DNA of 64,000 nt from Anaeramoeba flamelloides (GCA_027625915.1 JANTQA010000008.1:9735001-9799000); one strand, 5' to 3'; shown: positions 25,249 to 37,800, counted from the stretch's first letter. Made by a program: numbers and translations. Notes: generated by a model not told the origin, from the sequence alone.

Positions 25249-28200
25249 ATTATTATTATTACTGTTTGAATCTTCAATATTATAATATAAATTATGTAAA
25301 TTTTCTTGTATAGTAATATTTTTTTCAATTTCAAAAATGGAAACCTTGATCCAATTATAAATCCGATTCAAAATTTCAATTTTAATTTGATCATTATCTG
25401 ATTCCTTTTTTTTTTTCGGCTTTAAAAAATAAATAAAATTTTTTACTGCATTAATGTTATCATACATAATATTTAATAGAGTTAAGTTTTTAAAATAAAT
25501 TTTTTCTTCAAGATTATTTTGGAATTTAAAAATAATTTTAAATTTTTTATTATTATTTTCAATAACTTTCTCATATTTAATTACTGTTCTTAAATCAATA
25601 ATCTTTATTGGCTTTCCTTGATCCATACTTTTATAAATTTTCAAGATCCACGACCTAATTACACCCCATCTTCGAATTAATTTCCCCTTGCCATGGTATC
25701 TAGTATATATATAATTTTGGCAATTCACTGGGAAATGTAATGGCATTTCGATTTGCTTTGTCCACTCTATAATCAAGTTTTCCGAGAGAGTCATTGCTTC
25801 CTTTCTATTTAATAAATTCAAATCAAATAATGCCAATTGTTCTTGGTAATTATGATGAAACAATTTTGAAAATAATTTGTTAAACAATAAGGGATTTTTT
25901 TCAAAATTAAAATAGTTTTTCAATTGCCTATTTTTTTTTTCAATTGTTTTATTTTTTAATAACAACTTGTTAGTTTTTTTAATTTCCGTAATTTTTTTGG
26001 CATATTTCCTTGGGGTACTTGGAAATTCGATCGAAATTTTTATAGTTTCAGGTATCACTGTTTCCACTCTACTCGATGGGATTTTCTTAATATCATTTTT
26101 ATTGACTTCTACATCCCAAAGGGAGCCATTATAATTAATTAATAAATAGAAACGATTCTCTTGGAAAACATACCCCCCTTCTTTTGATTCATAATTTTGT
26201 AAAATAAATGCCCTCTTCCTAATATCATCATGGCTTTGAATTATTCTTTCCTTATCATTCTTGTCATTACCATTTGTATTCTGAAAAATAATGTATAATC
26301 GACACATTCTGGACAACAAATATTCCCTCCATTTACTAAACAATTGGATTCTTTTTTTGATTTTATTTTGCTTTTCCACCAAAACATTTTTTTTTGTCAT
26401 TGCTTTATTCCCAGAAAATAAATTAATTTGCTTTATTGACTCACTTTGGATTTCTTCCTCGAGCCACTTGATCATTTTGATATATTTTAATCGATTTTGA
26501 TTGAAGTTTTGCTTTTCAAATGGTATTAATAAAAAATTTGTTGTCTTGATAATGGTAAATACATTTATCCACTTTTCAAATTTGGCCTTACTATCAATTG
26601 CAAACCTTAATTCTTCATTTTTAAAATATAATATTAAACTCCATTTATGCTTTATTATATCATTACACTTTTCACAAGTAATGAAATTATGTAAATTTAG
26701 AATTTTTTTGATTGAATTTTTTTTAAAAATAATCAAGTACCAATCTATAATCACTAACACCCGTTCATTCCATTTATCAGAACCTGTTTTTTTTTCAATT
26801 AAAATTTTACCTTCAATAAATAAGGGCAAATTATTATGTTGATAATTTTTCATTACTTTTTTTTTTTTTTTTAATTTTTTATAATTTTCATTATTTTTTA
26901 ATTTTTTTAAATAATATTCGTCCTCATGAATTAATTTTTCTATTCTTTTGACCTTTTGTAAATTCCCACTGTCTTTGGAAATTATCTTATTTAAAGTGTT
27001 TAATTGCAATTCATTTTCATTGCTATTATCCAGTTTATAATTACCATGATCATTATTAGTATTGTTATTCATATTGGTATTGTTATTGCGATTGTTGACA
27101 TTGTTGTTGCTGTTGCTGCTGCTACTATCGATGTTATTAATACCACTACCACTATTACTATTGCGGGTAGAAAGATTATTATTCTTTTGATTACTTTGTG
27201 TATTATTTTTAATTCTTTTAAAAATATTTGAAAAAGATGGTTGGATAATTTCGGTGTAATTTAATGATACTTCGCCAATTTGGAAATCCAAGGTATTTTT
27301 CATTTGATTATAAACAATCTTTTGTGCTTTGATTTGATTATTATCAAATCCCCTGTTTATCAAAATTAACCACTCGCCCTTATTAAAGGATAATTTATTA
27401 TTGTTGTTGTTGCTGCTGCTGTTATTTTGCGATTGATAATTTTCGAGACAATATAATCTTAATCTATTATCATTTTGATCTTTAATTTTTAATCTAGCTA
27501 ATTTTTGTAATAATTTTTTTCTCCAAGTTTGGCATAATGATAAAAATTTAATCGTTTTTTTTATTTCTTCATTTTCTTCATTTTGCTGCTGCTGCTGTTG
27601 TTCCTGTTGTTTTTGCCCCTTTTCTTTTTGTTGTTGCTGTTGCTGTCTTTTTTTTCTCCTTAAAAAGACCTTTATAGATTTTTTTGTTAATCTTTTACTA
27701 TTATTTCTTATGCTACTGGTAATACCACCACTGCTACTGCTACTGCTACTGCTACTGCTACTGTTTTTATTATTATTTTGGTTATTATTTTCGATTTTTA
27801 ACTTTTCAATGATTTCTTCTACATATTTAATTAATATCAAAAAATTGTTTTCAATTGTTTTTGTCATTTTATTTGGATCATTTTCATTAACAATAATAAC
27901 CGATTTTGATAACTCTCGAAATAATAGACAAAATTCAATTTGCTTTATCCATTCTCCAATTAAATTATTTTTGATATTTTTTAAATTTTGAGTTAACCCA
28001 CCTTTAATTTTCAATTTAATGATGGGCTCTCTCTTTTTTTTTTTATTTGGAATTATTCCAAATGAAATTAAATTTCGAAGATCAATCGCACCACAGGGAT
28101 CATTACTGTTGCTATTTGTTAACTCTTTAGAATCGTAATAAGACAAATACCAAGATTTTAATTTGAAATATTTTCTTACGTATTTGTTCCCCTTTAAAAT

Positions 28201-30982
28201 CTTTAAATACCCTTCATGTTGAATCGGAAATGATTGGCCAGATTTATCTTCCAATTCAACTAGATTTTTTAAATTTCTAACAAACAATTGCGTACCGGAC
28301 CTTACTCTATTTCCTTTTTTGATATTAAGAATTGATTTTGTCTTTGGATTTTTTAATTCTTTATTAGAATTATCCTTATTATTTATTTTATTGTTATATT
28401 TGAGATTATTTTCTTTATTCATCACTTTATTCTTATTCTTATCGTTGCTATTGTTATTTATTAGTTGATTATTATGTTTTTTATTCTTGTTCATGTTGAT
28501 ATTTTCTGTTATTTCTTCAAATAATTCTTCTTTTTTAATTAAATCGATAATTAATAATTTAGATCTCAAAGCTAATCCTATTTCTTCACCATTGTCGATC
28601 TGTAAATAATTCTCATCAAATTCATTTATTAATTGAAAAAATTCATTAGAATTAAAATATAACTCTTCTTTTAATAGAATTTGTTTATGCTCTTCTTTAG
28701 AATAAGCAATTTCTTTATCATTGATCCAAGGAAATTGCAATCTTGCCAATATACTCAAATATTTCTTTTTTATTGACTCTAATAGAATGATCTTGATCTG
28801 AGAATTAATAAACTTTATTAATTCATTGCCATTGCAATTATCATTTAAATTAATTTTTTTAGATTTCATTAAATGATTCTTAATTGTCAAATCCAGAAAA
28901 TCAATTATTTTTTCAATTAACATTTTATGATTATCGATCATTGAAACTTTAATTTTCTTTTCCGATTGGTAGATTATTAAAATTAATTCAAGAAAGTTGA
29001 TCCATTGCTGGTATTGCCTTTCGACTTCCGTTGATAATATTAGAGTTTTTTTTGGATGATAAATTGAAAAATTTAAAGGCTTTTGGATAATTTTTGAATT
29101 TTTTGATAATTTCTCTATTTCCAAGAGATTGATTGTATGCTTGGGAATTAAACTTTTTTTATTTTGAAAATATTGCAAATAATTTTTGTTTACAATGAAA
29201 TATCTTTGTTTCCAGTTATCATTGATTTTGGGATCAAATTTATTTAATACACCAGAATAATTCAATCCAGTGATCGACAAAATATTACATTTATCCTTCC
29301 AATTGCTTATTATTTCCTTAATATCCCCCCTCCCCATTTTTTTATCCTTCTCATTATCCTTCTCATTGCCCTTCTCCTTTTCCTTCGCCTTCTCCATATT
29401 TTGCTTCTTTTTCTTAAAGCTTTCTTGATTTCTGATCATTCTTCTTTTATTTATGATTTTAGGATTTGAAAATTTAAAGGTATTTTTATTGCTTTGCTTT
29501 TCAACTTTTTTATTAAAAACAATTAAAAAGCCATTCTCAGGTGGGAAAAAGCCCGCTTTATTCTTTCGTTCACCTAGCCACCATTCGTCTTGATGCGCTT
29601 CAACAATTGAAACAAGATCATATTGCTTTAAAGCTAAATCGGTTTCAGAATGTGAAAAGGAATCTTTAGTAATTAACATCTGTGCCCGATTATCACCAGA
29701 CTGTTGCTTTAATTGGATCATTTTATAAATTAAAAAATTATTAAAATAATCAATCCCCTTCATCGATTTATTAATCCACTTTTTTCTTTTCTCATTTTTC
29801 TTATCATTACTGCTTTCATTTTCATTTTTATTTTCATTTTCATTTTCATTTTCATTTTTATTATTTAATTTCAATTGCCCAATATACTCGATTTTCTTTT
29901 CAAAATCAATTTTTAATTTTTTTAAATATTTAAGGATTTCAATTAATAATGTGTTTTGGGAATTATCAGAACTAAAATCAGAAAAAAGATAAAGAAACGA
30001 AAAAAATAATTCCAAAATGAGAACCCATCCCTCAAGGATCAACTCACTTTTTGTTTTAAAAAAATATCTTCGGTTTTGAAAAATTAATTCGATATTCGAG
30101 TTGCTGAACCCATTAACATAATTGTTGTCAATATTTATTTTTTTGATTGTGATCATACTAAATAAATCTAATTGAATGACAAGCTCACCTATTTGATAAT
30201 TATTTAAATCGCAAAGATCGCCTTCACGTTCGTTTTTATTTTGGTCCTTGCTTTGGCCCTTATTTAATGCTGTTAGTTGATAAAACTTTAAAAAGTGATT
30301 TCGAAAAATTAATAACTGCATTTCCCATTCCCCTTTGTCGTTTAAAAAACTAATTATAGACTCCTTATAAAACGGAAAAGTTGGGATTTGATCTAAATTG
30401 TCTAATGAATAATTTGAATCCAGGTGCTTCACTTCAATGTCTTTTTTTGGCTTTTCTTGGATTCTTTCTTTTTCACTCTGACTATTCAGAGTACTTATGT
30501 TAGTTTCATTAAAATCAAAATTGAAATTTATTAACTTTGATACTTGTTTGCTCAACCGAACAGAATTCATTTTAAAAGATTTTTGGTGAACACCAATATT
30601 AAACAAGGGTGAAATAATTTCATTTCTTGGGTTTGGGTTGTGTTCTGCAAAATGCTCTATTTTATGGTTTTTTTTTTTTTTTTTTTTTTTTGTTATTATG
30701 CATTTTGATAAAGAAGGCAATTGTAAAAATACAAAAAGAATATAAGAATTTTTTTTTTATTTTTTTGTTTTTTATTTTTTTGTTGCTGGTTTGTTTGTTG
30801 GTTATTTGGAATGTAGTATATTTACTTGGGAAAATTCCTTCGTCACCTGTTCGAATATTTACTCCAGAAACCCATTTTAAATTTGAGATGTCTGTTTTGT
30901 CAAGCACTAACATGTCACCTGCATTGAAATTTAAAACACCTTCGTGCTTGGAAATATAATCAAATTTTGCTAAACAGGTCAT
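22399..30982 (-). CDS. Giant multi-SH3/multi-PH RasGAP
   Basis: A GTPase-activating protein for Ras-type GTPases, about 2,860 residues. The C-terminal RasGAP domain (22640-23520) keeps the arginine-finger motif TLFRTNS (near 23262) and FLRFVSPA (near 22930), so it should be active. Upstream, SH3-like and PH-like domains alternate (minus-strand order): SH3 30980-30800, PH 30350-29985, SH3 29690-29505, PH 29275-28965, SH3 28700-28560, PH 28230-27905, SH3 27470-27235, PH 26830-26550, SH3 26225-26045, PH 25730-25435, SH3 24975-24710, PH 24570-24215, SH3 23850-23660. Asn/Gln/Ser runs separate them. PH domains bind membranes and SH3 domains bind Pro-rich partners, so a membrane scaffold that ends Ras signals is inferred. 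The first SH3 (MTCLAKFDYIS...GIFPSKY, ATG 30982) is one frame off the rest across a 24-T run (30668-30691). Either the run is one base too long, or an intron (30825-30645, GTAAAT...GCAG, phase-compatible) is spliced; splicing would cut the SH3 end. Confidence 0.85.
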
Positions 30983-31689
30983 TATTGTATTTTTTTGTCT
31001 TACAGAAAGAAGAAAAAAAAAAAGTTTAAGAAAAAATACAAAAAAATAAATCAAAACTTGATTGCAAAAACTAATTTCCGCTTTACCCAATTTCTGTTAG
31101 AAAGATAAATTTTTAAAATGGTTAATCTCTTTTCAATTTGAGTAAAATCAAAAGAAATATTTTTCGAATAAGATGTGTTAAAGATAAACAAACAGACTGT
31201 TTGTCTGTTTATATACCGTTGGTTAAATCTTATCAAAATTCATTGTTTTTTGGTAAGGATTATAATTTTTGATAATTTGTGATTTTTGATTTCTAAATGT
31301 ATTTTAATCAGGTTTATTTTGAAAAAGGAAAAACTGAAAATAGAAAATGGCTGAAATGTGTTCTAACAGTTTTGTATTTTGAATTTTTTTGAAAATTCGT
31401 GTTTAATTGGTTTTTTTAATATTGATCAACCCAGAAATTGAAAATTATTCAAATACTTTTTTATAATTTTAGCAAAATTTTTTTCAACTTTTTGTTCAAC
31501 TTTCCTTTTTGAAAAAATATATTGGACTCACTTTGAAAAAAGAATTTTGTTGATATAAATACTGATAAAGCTGTATATAAGTTGATTTTCATATGTTTGG
31601 AAACTAGGGTTTTGGAATTTGGTTTACAAGATACAATAAAAAAATGAAATTGAATAAAAAAGTTGCCAACTGTTTTTAGCTTGTATCTA

Positions 31690-31980
31690 CAAATAATAAA
31701 AATCTGAAAATAAGGGACTATTTGTTGTTAAATAAATTGAACAAAATTTATATTCAGCTTTCCAAAAAAAAAGTTTATTGAACACAAATAAAATTTCAAT
31801 TTTTTAATTCCATTAATAAAATCAGTTTAAATTATTAAATTTCCCCTTTTAGAATTGGGGACTTTGATGGTTTGTTTGAATTATTGGAAAGGTGATTATT
31901 TTGGAAATCTGAATGAAAATATTAATTTTTTTATTTTTCAATTAACAGCAGGCCAAATGGCCTTCAGAAAGATCTTTTTT
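31690..31980. repeat. Foldback repeat I, copy 1
   Basis: ATTCAGCTTTCCAAAAAAAA and an inverted relative (GGAAATCTGAATGAAAAT) flank CCCTTTTAGAATTGGGG..CTTTG. AATTAACAGCA closes it. It matches 37905-38330 in the same orientation. Confidence 0.55.
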
Positions 31981-32328
31981 TTTATTATTAAAAGTTATTT
32001 TTTGAATTAAAAACGGGATATCGAAATTTTTTTAACTCACAAATAGTTCTTGTTTCGATTTTGAAATTTTAAAGTAAAAGAAAAAACTAAAACCCTAAAA
32101 TAAGACAAACAATAATAAAAAAAACCTTGAAAATTTATTTTTTCTGATAACTTGACCATCTTTTTAATATAACCAAAATTCATTATTATTATACAATTGA
32201 ATAGAGATAAATTATCAAGTAACAGATTCACTGTTCAAATTGGGGTATATTATAAATATTCTAAATTTCTCAATTTTAACTCTTTGGCATAAGTAGAAAT
32301 TAATAAAATCCCAAATCTGAAAAATTAT

Positions 32329-32545
32329 TAAATTCCACTTTTAAGGTTTAAACTTGCAACAAAATTTAAGGTTCAAAAATGATTCTAAATCATAGTACAG
32401 CATGTTGGAGTCAAGTAAAATAAACTATATAAATTTTTTTTTCACATATTATTTTACTCTTATCAAATAAAGTACATTAATTTAGAATTTTTTTTTTACT
32501 TAATTTTCTAAATATGTTTGTACCCTAAAAAGTGAAACTTACTGT
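32329..32545. mobile_element. Tc1/mariner-type MITE, copy 3 (degenerate)
   Basis: ATTCCACTTTTAAGG at the left and AAAAAGTGAAACTTACTGTA at the right are the family ends with mismatches. The interior is diverged. Confidence 0.55.
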
Positions 32546-33928
32546 AAAAGAAAATAACTGAAAACAAAATTAAAGTTTTATTTTTTTTTGGTTGAAAATC
32601 CTGAATTTTGAATAAAAATATTTTTTCGAAAAATTATTACGTATAGCTTGGATCTAAACTCTTTTTCAAAAATTGTGACTCGCCTGAATTATTAAATTAA
32701 AAATAAAAAAAATTATTCTTTAGTTTTGAAGAACAACCAATAATTAAATCTAATTTATAATTAACTTTTAAATCATTCTAAATATATAAAAACCCGATAT
32801 TTTAAAAATGTAAAAAAATAACACAAAAAACTCAAAAAAACTGAATTGCAATTTTTGGAATGAGGATTAATAATTTTTTGTTACTGAAAATTCACTAAAA
32901 AAAGATTAAAAAATAGATTTTTGGATAATAATTAAATCAAATTTTAAAAGAAATTACAGAGTCTCAATTTTAAAAGATCTGTTTTTTTCACCGAACCCGA
33001 TCTTTTGTCCAAAAAAGGATAATAAAAAAAGAAAAGAAAAATTTTAAGAAAAGAAAAAGAAAAATATCGAAAAAAAAAAAACAAAAACCAAAAGAAAAGT
33101 AAAAGAAAAATAAAAAATTGAAAAAGCCAAACAAAAATTTGAAATTCGTATAAATGATTTTGATCTAACAATTGTAAAATTTTTTTGATAAGGGTATCGG
33201 AATTTTTTGAATAATAATATGGAATAATGCTAAAAAAAAAAAAAAAAAAAAAATACTTTTAATAGCATTAAAAAGTGAGTTAACATTTTTAAAAAATATT
33301 TTATAAGAAGAATAAATTAAAAAATTATTTTATAAAAAGGGTTGTTCATACATAATTTTTTTAAAAATGATTATAATCTCAAAAAAATCATAATTTTAAG
33401 ATTAAAATTTATTTTTGTCAAAAATCTCCATGTGTATTAAAATGTTTGTTTTGATTTTAAATTTTATTTTAATATTAAAAAATTCAAAAAAAAATAACTA
33501 GAGTTTCAAGTGGATTTTGGAATTAAGTAATTTTATCCTATATTTAAATTTATCAACAAAAATAATCAATAGTTATTTTTTTATTAAATAATGTTATTAT
33601 TATTTTTTTCAAATATTTCTTTATAAAATATTAAAATGCAAATTAATTGTTTTTTGTTTACTGTAGATTTTTTATTTGTTTCATTGTGAACAATAATATT
33701 GTTTTAGTTAAGGGGTAAGAATTCAAAATTATTTTAAAAACACAAATAATAATAAAAAAAAACAATATTTAAAGCACAGATTTGATCTTTTTTCTTAATT
33801 TCCAAACAATGTTTGATATAAAATTAGTTAATAATAATAGAATAAAGAAAAAATATTTTATTAACTATAATAATTAATAAAATTTAAGAAAAGATAAATA
33901 TACGAGAATGTTTTTGTTAAATTAAATT

Positions 33929-34123
33929 CTAATTGAGATTTTTATAAACAAAATCAAAGTGGTAGGGATCTTCTGGTATTTCATTTAAGTTTTTACGAAA
34001 GTTAGTTATCTCTGAAATTTGTGTTAAAATATCATTAAATTGTTCGATTTGCTGAATTGTTGATTCTTCTATAAATGGTTTATTCAATTTTTCTCTGAGG
34101 AAATCATGCCAAACAACTTTTTT
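33929..34123 (-). CDS. Orphan terminal coding exon, function unknown
   Basis: After an acceptor CTCAAAG| (34124), a 195-base exon reads KKVVWHDFLREKLNKPF, IEESTIQQIEQFNDIL, TQISEITNFRKNLNEIPED and PYHFDFVYKNLN, then TAG. The composition (Trp, His, Pro, Glu in place) is protein-like and unlike the K/F/N strings of chance frames here. It looks like a mostly helical C-terminus. I found no upstream exon in the next kilobase, which holds a transposase remnant. It may therefore be the leftover end of a disrupted gene, or the last exon of a gene with a long intron. I do not recognise the family. Confidence 0.45.
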   Translation of the reverse strand, partial: KKVVWHDFLREKLNKPFIEESTIQQIEQFNDILTQISEITNFRKNLNEIPEDPYHFDFVYKNLN

Positions 34124-34678
34124 CTTTGAGATTTAAAATAATTAGGAAAAATTATATCAGATTAAAAAGAAATAAATGTATATATATATATATATATAGA
34201 ATAGAGAAATTTTTTTAATATATTTAGAGAAACAATTGAATAAAAATTTGAGTTATGAATTAAAAAGGATTATGGCAAAATAAATTCAAAGATGAAACAA
34301 GACCTTTCATTTATTTTTGGATTTCTTTTTTATTTGTAATTTTTTATTTTATTTTAATATTATTTTTTTCTTATTGTTGTTATTTTGAATAATGAACTTG
34401 CCTTAGTATCAAAAATATATTTTGTTTAAATCAAAGTCAAATAAAAAAATAGGATTAAATATAATCAAATTTTTATTGAAAATATCTTTTTTTAACCGGG
34501 TAGGTACATTTTACGAATTTTAAGTACCCAAGTTTATATTAGAAATTGAATAATTAAAATCATTTCTTTAACTAAATATATCTTTATTTTTTACCATTAA
34601 TCTTCAATATCAATCTAAAAAATTCTTTCAAGTATCTGTGATTTCGGTGAATTAGCAAATTTATTTTGAAAATTACAT

Positions 34679-35067
34679 TAAGGGTTCTAAATTAATCAAA
34701 AAATCTAATAGAGAATATGGTAGATTTGACTGGACCTTTATGCAAGATGTTCTCTTCCCCATACTTTTCATTTTTTTTTTATGAATTACCTCAAAAAAAA
34801 GGTATAGTTTTGGAACCCCCCCCCCAAAAAAAAAAAAAAAAAAAAAAAAAACAACCCTACTTAAACCCAATGGAGATACTTTAGGTGATTATGGATTCAC
34901 ATCTAGAAAAAATAGACCCACAAATGTTGAAAATGTTATAGAGGTTCTCTAAAATGTCTGGGGAATTTTGAAATGGGAAACTTTGAAAAATTTAATTATA
35001 TCAATGGATACGAGGATTCCATTCGTCATTCAAGAAGATGGTGGCGCAATAAATAGCTTATATTAAA
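34679..35067 (+). mobile_element. Tc1/mariner transposase remnant
   Basis: Three successive pieces match the Tc1/mariner (IS630) catalytic core in order. GRFDWTFMQD at about 34723-34752 carries the second catalytic Asp of the QDN block. YLNPMEI at 34858-34878 is the LNPIEN block with the third acidic residue. NVENVIEVL, NVWGILK and then ISMDTRIPFVIQEDGGAINS (ending near 35067) correspond to the SMPRR...GG C-terminus. A C run, a long A run and stops break the frame between pieces, so it is inactive. It might have been a source for the TA-flanked MITEs, but its own terminal repeats were not found. Confidence 0.75.
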
Positions 35068-35539
35068 AACAACCCAGAAACACTTTATTTTTATTTTTAT
35101 TTTTATCGACAATAAAAATCAAAACGAACATTGTTGCTTTTTCAAATTGGGCTTTTTTTTTTTAATTTTTAATTTTCAATTTTTTTTATAGATTTGAGTA
35201 AATTATAGCAATCTCAAAAACATTATAATAGTGAGTTTAAATGGTCATGATTTCTATAATTTACCAAATCATTGAAGTGTTTATATATTTTCAATTTCTT
35301 TTTTAATCTGGGTCCCATAGACGGAAACAGAGTTTATTTAAAAAACATAAAAAATATAATATGAATAAAAACGTTATTATATTTTTTTGATTAAAAAATC
35401 ATAATACAAACAATATTTTTGCTATAAAGATGTTATATGATTGTTATAAAATTATTTTTTTTTTTTTTTTTATTATTGAAGAAGTGTAAATCACACTCTA
35501 TTTACACTTATACTTTAATTCCATTTCAGGGATTTCAGC

Positions 35540-37800
35540 TTAAACTGATAGATTTCATGATCATTAATTAATGAAAATAATTCCAAACCATTTTGGTTAT
35601 AAATTAATTTATTGAGATTTATTTCTTTTAATTTATTTAGAAATATTAACCCATCTTTTACATAGGAAAGAACATACCCATAAAAATTGATCAATATTTT
35701 CTATTATTTTCTTCTGTTCATTTTTTAAACATAAAGGACAAAATTGATTTGGATTTTTATTTATTACATAATAATATCTATTTTTGAAATTAGTAAATGT
35801 TCTGAATTTTATAAGAGTTGAACTTGATTAATAACTTAAATATCTTTTGTTGTAAATAAATGATTTTGATTTTTTATCATTGTAAAATATTATTGTGGGG
35901 TGTAGTCGTCAAGTGTTGCCAAGTATAGTGTGTTTCTAGCTTTTCTGTTTTAAGAAGCCTTAAGTTTTCTAGGTTTTTTTGAGGTTTTCTATTTTATTTA
36001 TGAAGTGTTCTACGTTGTTGCGGTTTTCTATTTTATATGTAAAGTGTTCTAGTTTTTTTTCAAAGAAATAGAAAACTCAAAAAAACCTAACGAAAATCTA
36101 TTGATTTTACAAAGAATCAGAAAACACAAGAAAACATAAAGGTTTTTTTTTTTTAATTTGGAAAAATAAAAAGAAAATTTTAGAAATTTTCTTTTTATTT
36201 CTGAAACTAAAAAAAAGCTAACGGAAGTTTTCCAGAATCCAAAAGAATTGAGTAAAAAATAAAGATTTTGTCATATTCCTTTTAAAAAAATTTGGAAAAC
36301 ATAAAAATATTTCCAACTTGTAGAATTCAATAATTCATTATATGTGTACTTATAGATTTCTTTTTTTTTTTTAAGTTCTATTAAATCTTTAATATTCCTG
36401 TTAATTTTATTATTTATTCTTTGATTTAATCTTACTAATTTTACTAAATAAGGGTAGAGATAATTTTTTTAATTTATTTTTGATTTTAATTATTTTTTTT
36501 ATTTATTGAAAGTATCATATTTTTAATTGTGAATTCTGTTATGTAAATAAGAATTGGGGTTTTTTTATTTATTTTGGATATTTCGGTAATAAATGTATTA
36601 ATCCATGGGTTTTATTTAAAGTTTTTATTTCATAATTAAAAATTTTTGATATGTTAATTGACTTAATATAAAGGATTTAAATAATCTTATTTTTAAATTA
36701 TTGTGAAGATAATTGTTATTAAATAATTGTTTACAGTTATTATATGTCTCTTTTGATTTTTTTAAATTATAAACTATATGTGAAATTTAATTCAAATAAA
36801 TACATAAATATGTAATTTTTTTTTATGATCTTTTGTGAAATACTTGTTTTATCTTTATTAGGTTTTAGTCCAAATTAAATAATAATTTCATAGTTTAGAA
36901 TTTAATTTTTGATTAAAATAATTTTTATTTCCTTTTATAATTAAAATCAAATAATCTGGAAAATTTTGATGATGGTATGGTAAGGGTATAATTTTTTAAT
37001 AAAAGAAAATGTGGAATTAGAGTAAATAAAATTGGTGACAACATATATCCTCAGGATATTTCAAGCCCTTCTTCTTGATAATACTTTAATAAAAAAAAAA
37101 ATTTGGTAATTTTATTTAAAATAATTTTTTTTATTGCACAAGGTAAATATGGAACTGCTGTGAAAAATAGAGTTTTTACAATTTTAGAGATAAATAAATA
37201 GTTCAATATATTTAGCCAAATTTTGGGTAATAGTAAATCAAACATCCATTTTGATTTTTGAGCTTGTTGGGATTTTCAATATAAAATCGTTTGATAAATA
37301 CCAAAAATTTATTTGAAAAAGGGTTTTTTTAAAAAAATTGAAAGTATTGGTATTTTGCCAAACGATTTTTTGATTAAAATTATTATTAGTCTATTAAGAT
37401 AATCAGATATCATATTTACTATTACCCAAAATTTGGGTAAATATATTGAACTATTTATTTATCTCTAAAATTGTAAAAACTCTATTTTTTACTACATTCA
37501 TATTCACACTAGTGTTGTTTTTCTAATTATTTTAAAATTAATTGAATCAAAGTATTTTGCTATACCAGTCATTATAATATATTTATTATCATTTTCATTA
37601 TGTGATTTTATCTTATTAAAGGAATTTTTGAAATTTAATACGACAATAAGGGTATCATATTTTTTTTCAAAAGCCCAATTGAAATTTCTGAATAAATTAC
37701 CAACAAGGTTCAATTGGCTTACATAACATTTTCTAAAAATAATCTTGGTACCCTTTGATTAATAGAAATAGGTCTATAATTTGAACCTAGAAAAAAATTA
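35540..37800 (-). mobile_element. LINE (non-LTR retrotransposon), decayed, longest copy
   Basis: On the minus strand, in the expected order: NYRPIS at 37761-37781; DTLIVVLNFKNSFNKI near 37620-37660 and AKYFDSINFKII near 37520-37560 (RT palm blocks); GLEIS-x-GYMLSPILFTL near 37010-37065, the LSPxLF block; GLKPNKDKTSI near 36850-36880; and a C-terminal zinc knuckle FCPLCLKNEQ...FLWVC near 35655-35745. There are many stops and shifts. A hairpin-family repeat (35890-36290) sits between RT and knuckle. No endonuclease region is recognised upstream. It is dead. Confidence 0.75.
35890..36290. repeat. Hairpin-family repeat, copy 4
   Basis: It starts GGTGTAGTCGTCAAGTG, contains many GGTTTTCTATTTTAT and GAAAACTCAAAAAAACCTAA units that pair as stems, and ends with CAAAAGAATTGAGTAAAAAA near 36240. 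The corresponding position in the LINE copy at 50640-51500 carries the shorter version 50995-51190. Confidence 0.6.

Larger units (their letters stand above)
30983..33928. other. Intergenic upstream of the RasGAP gene
   Basis: This is the likely promoter side of the RasGAP gene, but no core motif can be picked out in such AT-rich DNA. A hairpin AAACAGACTGTTTGTCTGTTT occurs at about 31190-31210. It also holds one foldback repeat copy (31690-31980), a degenerate MITE (32329-32545) and a partial dispersed-repeat tail (about 33140-33200). Confidence 0.5.
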
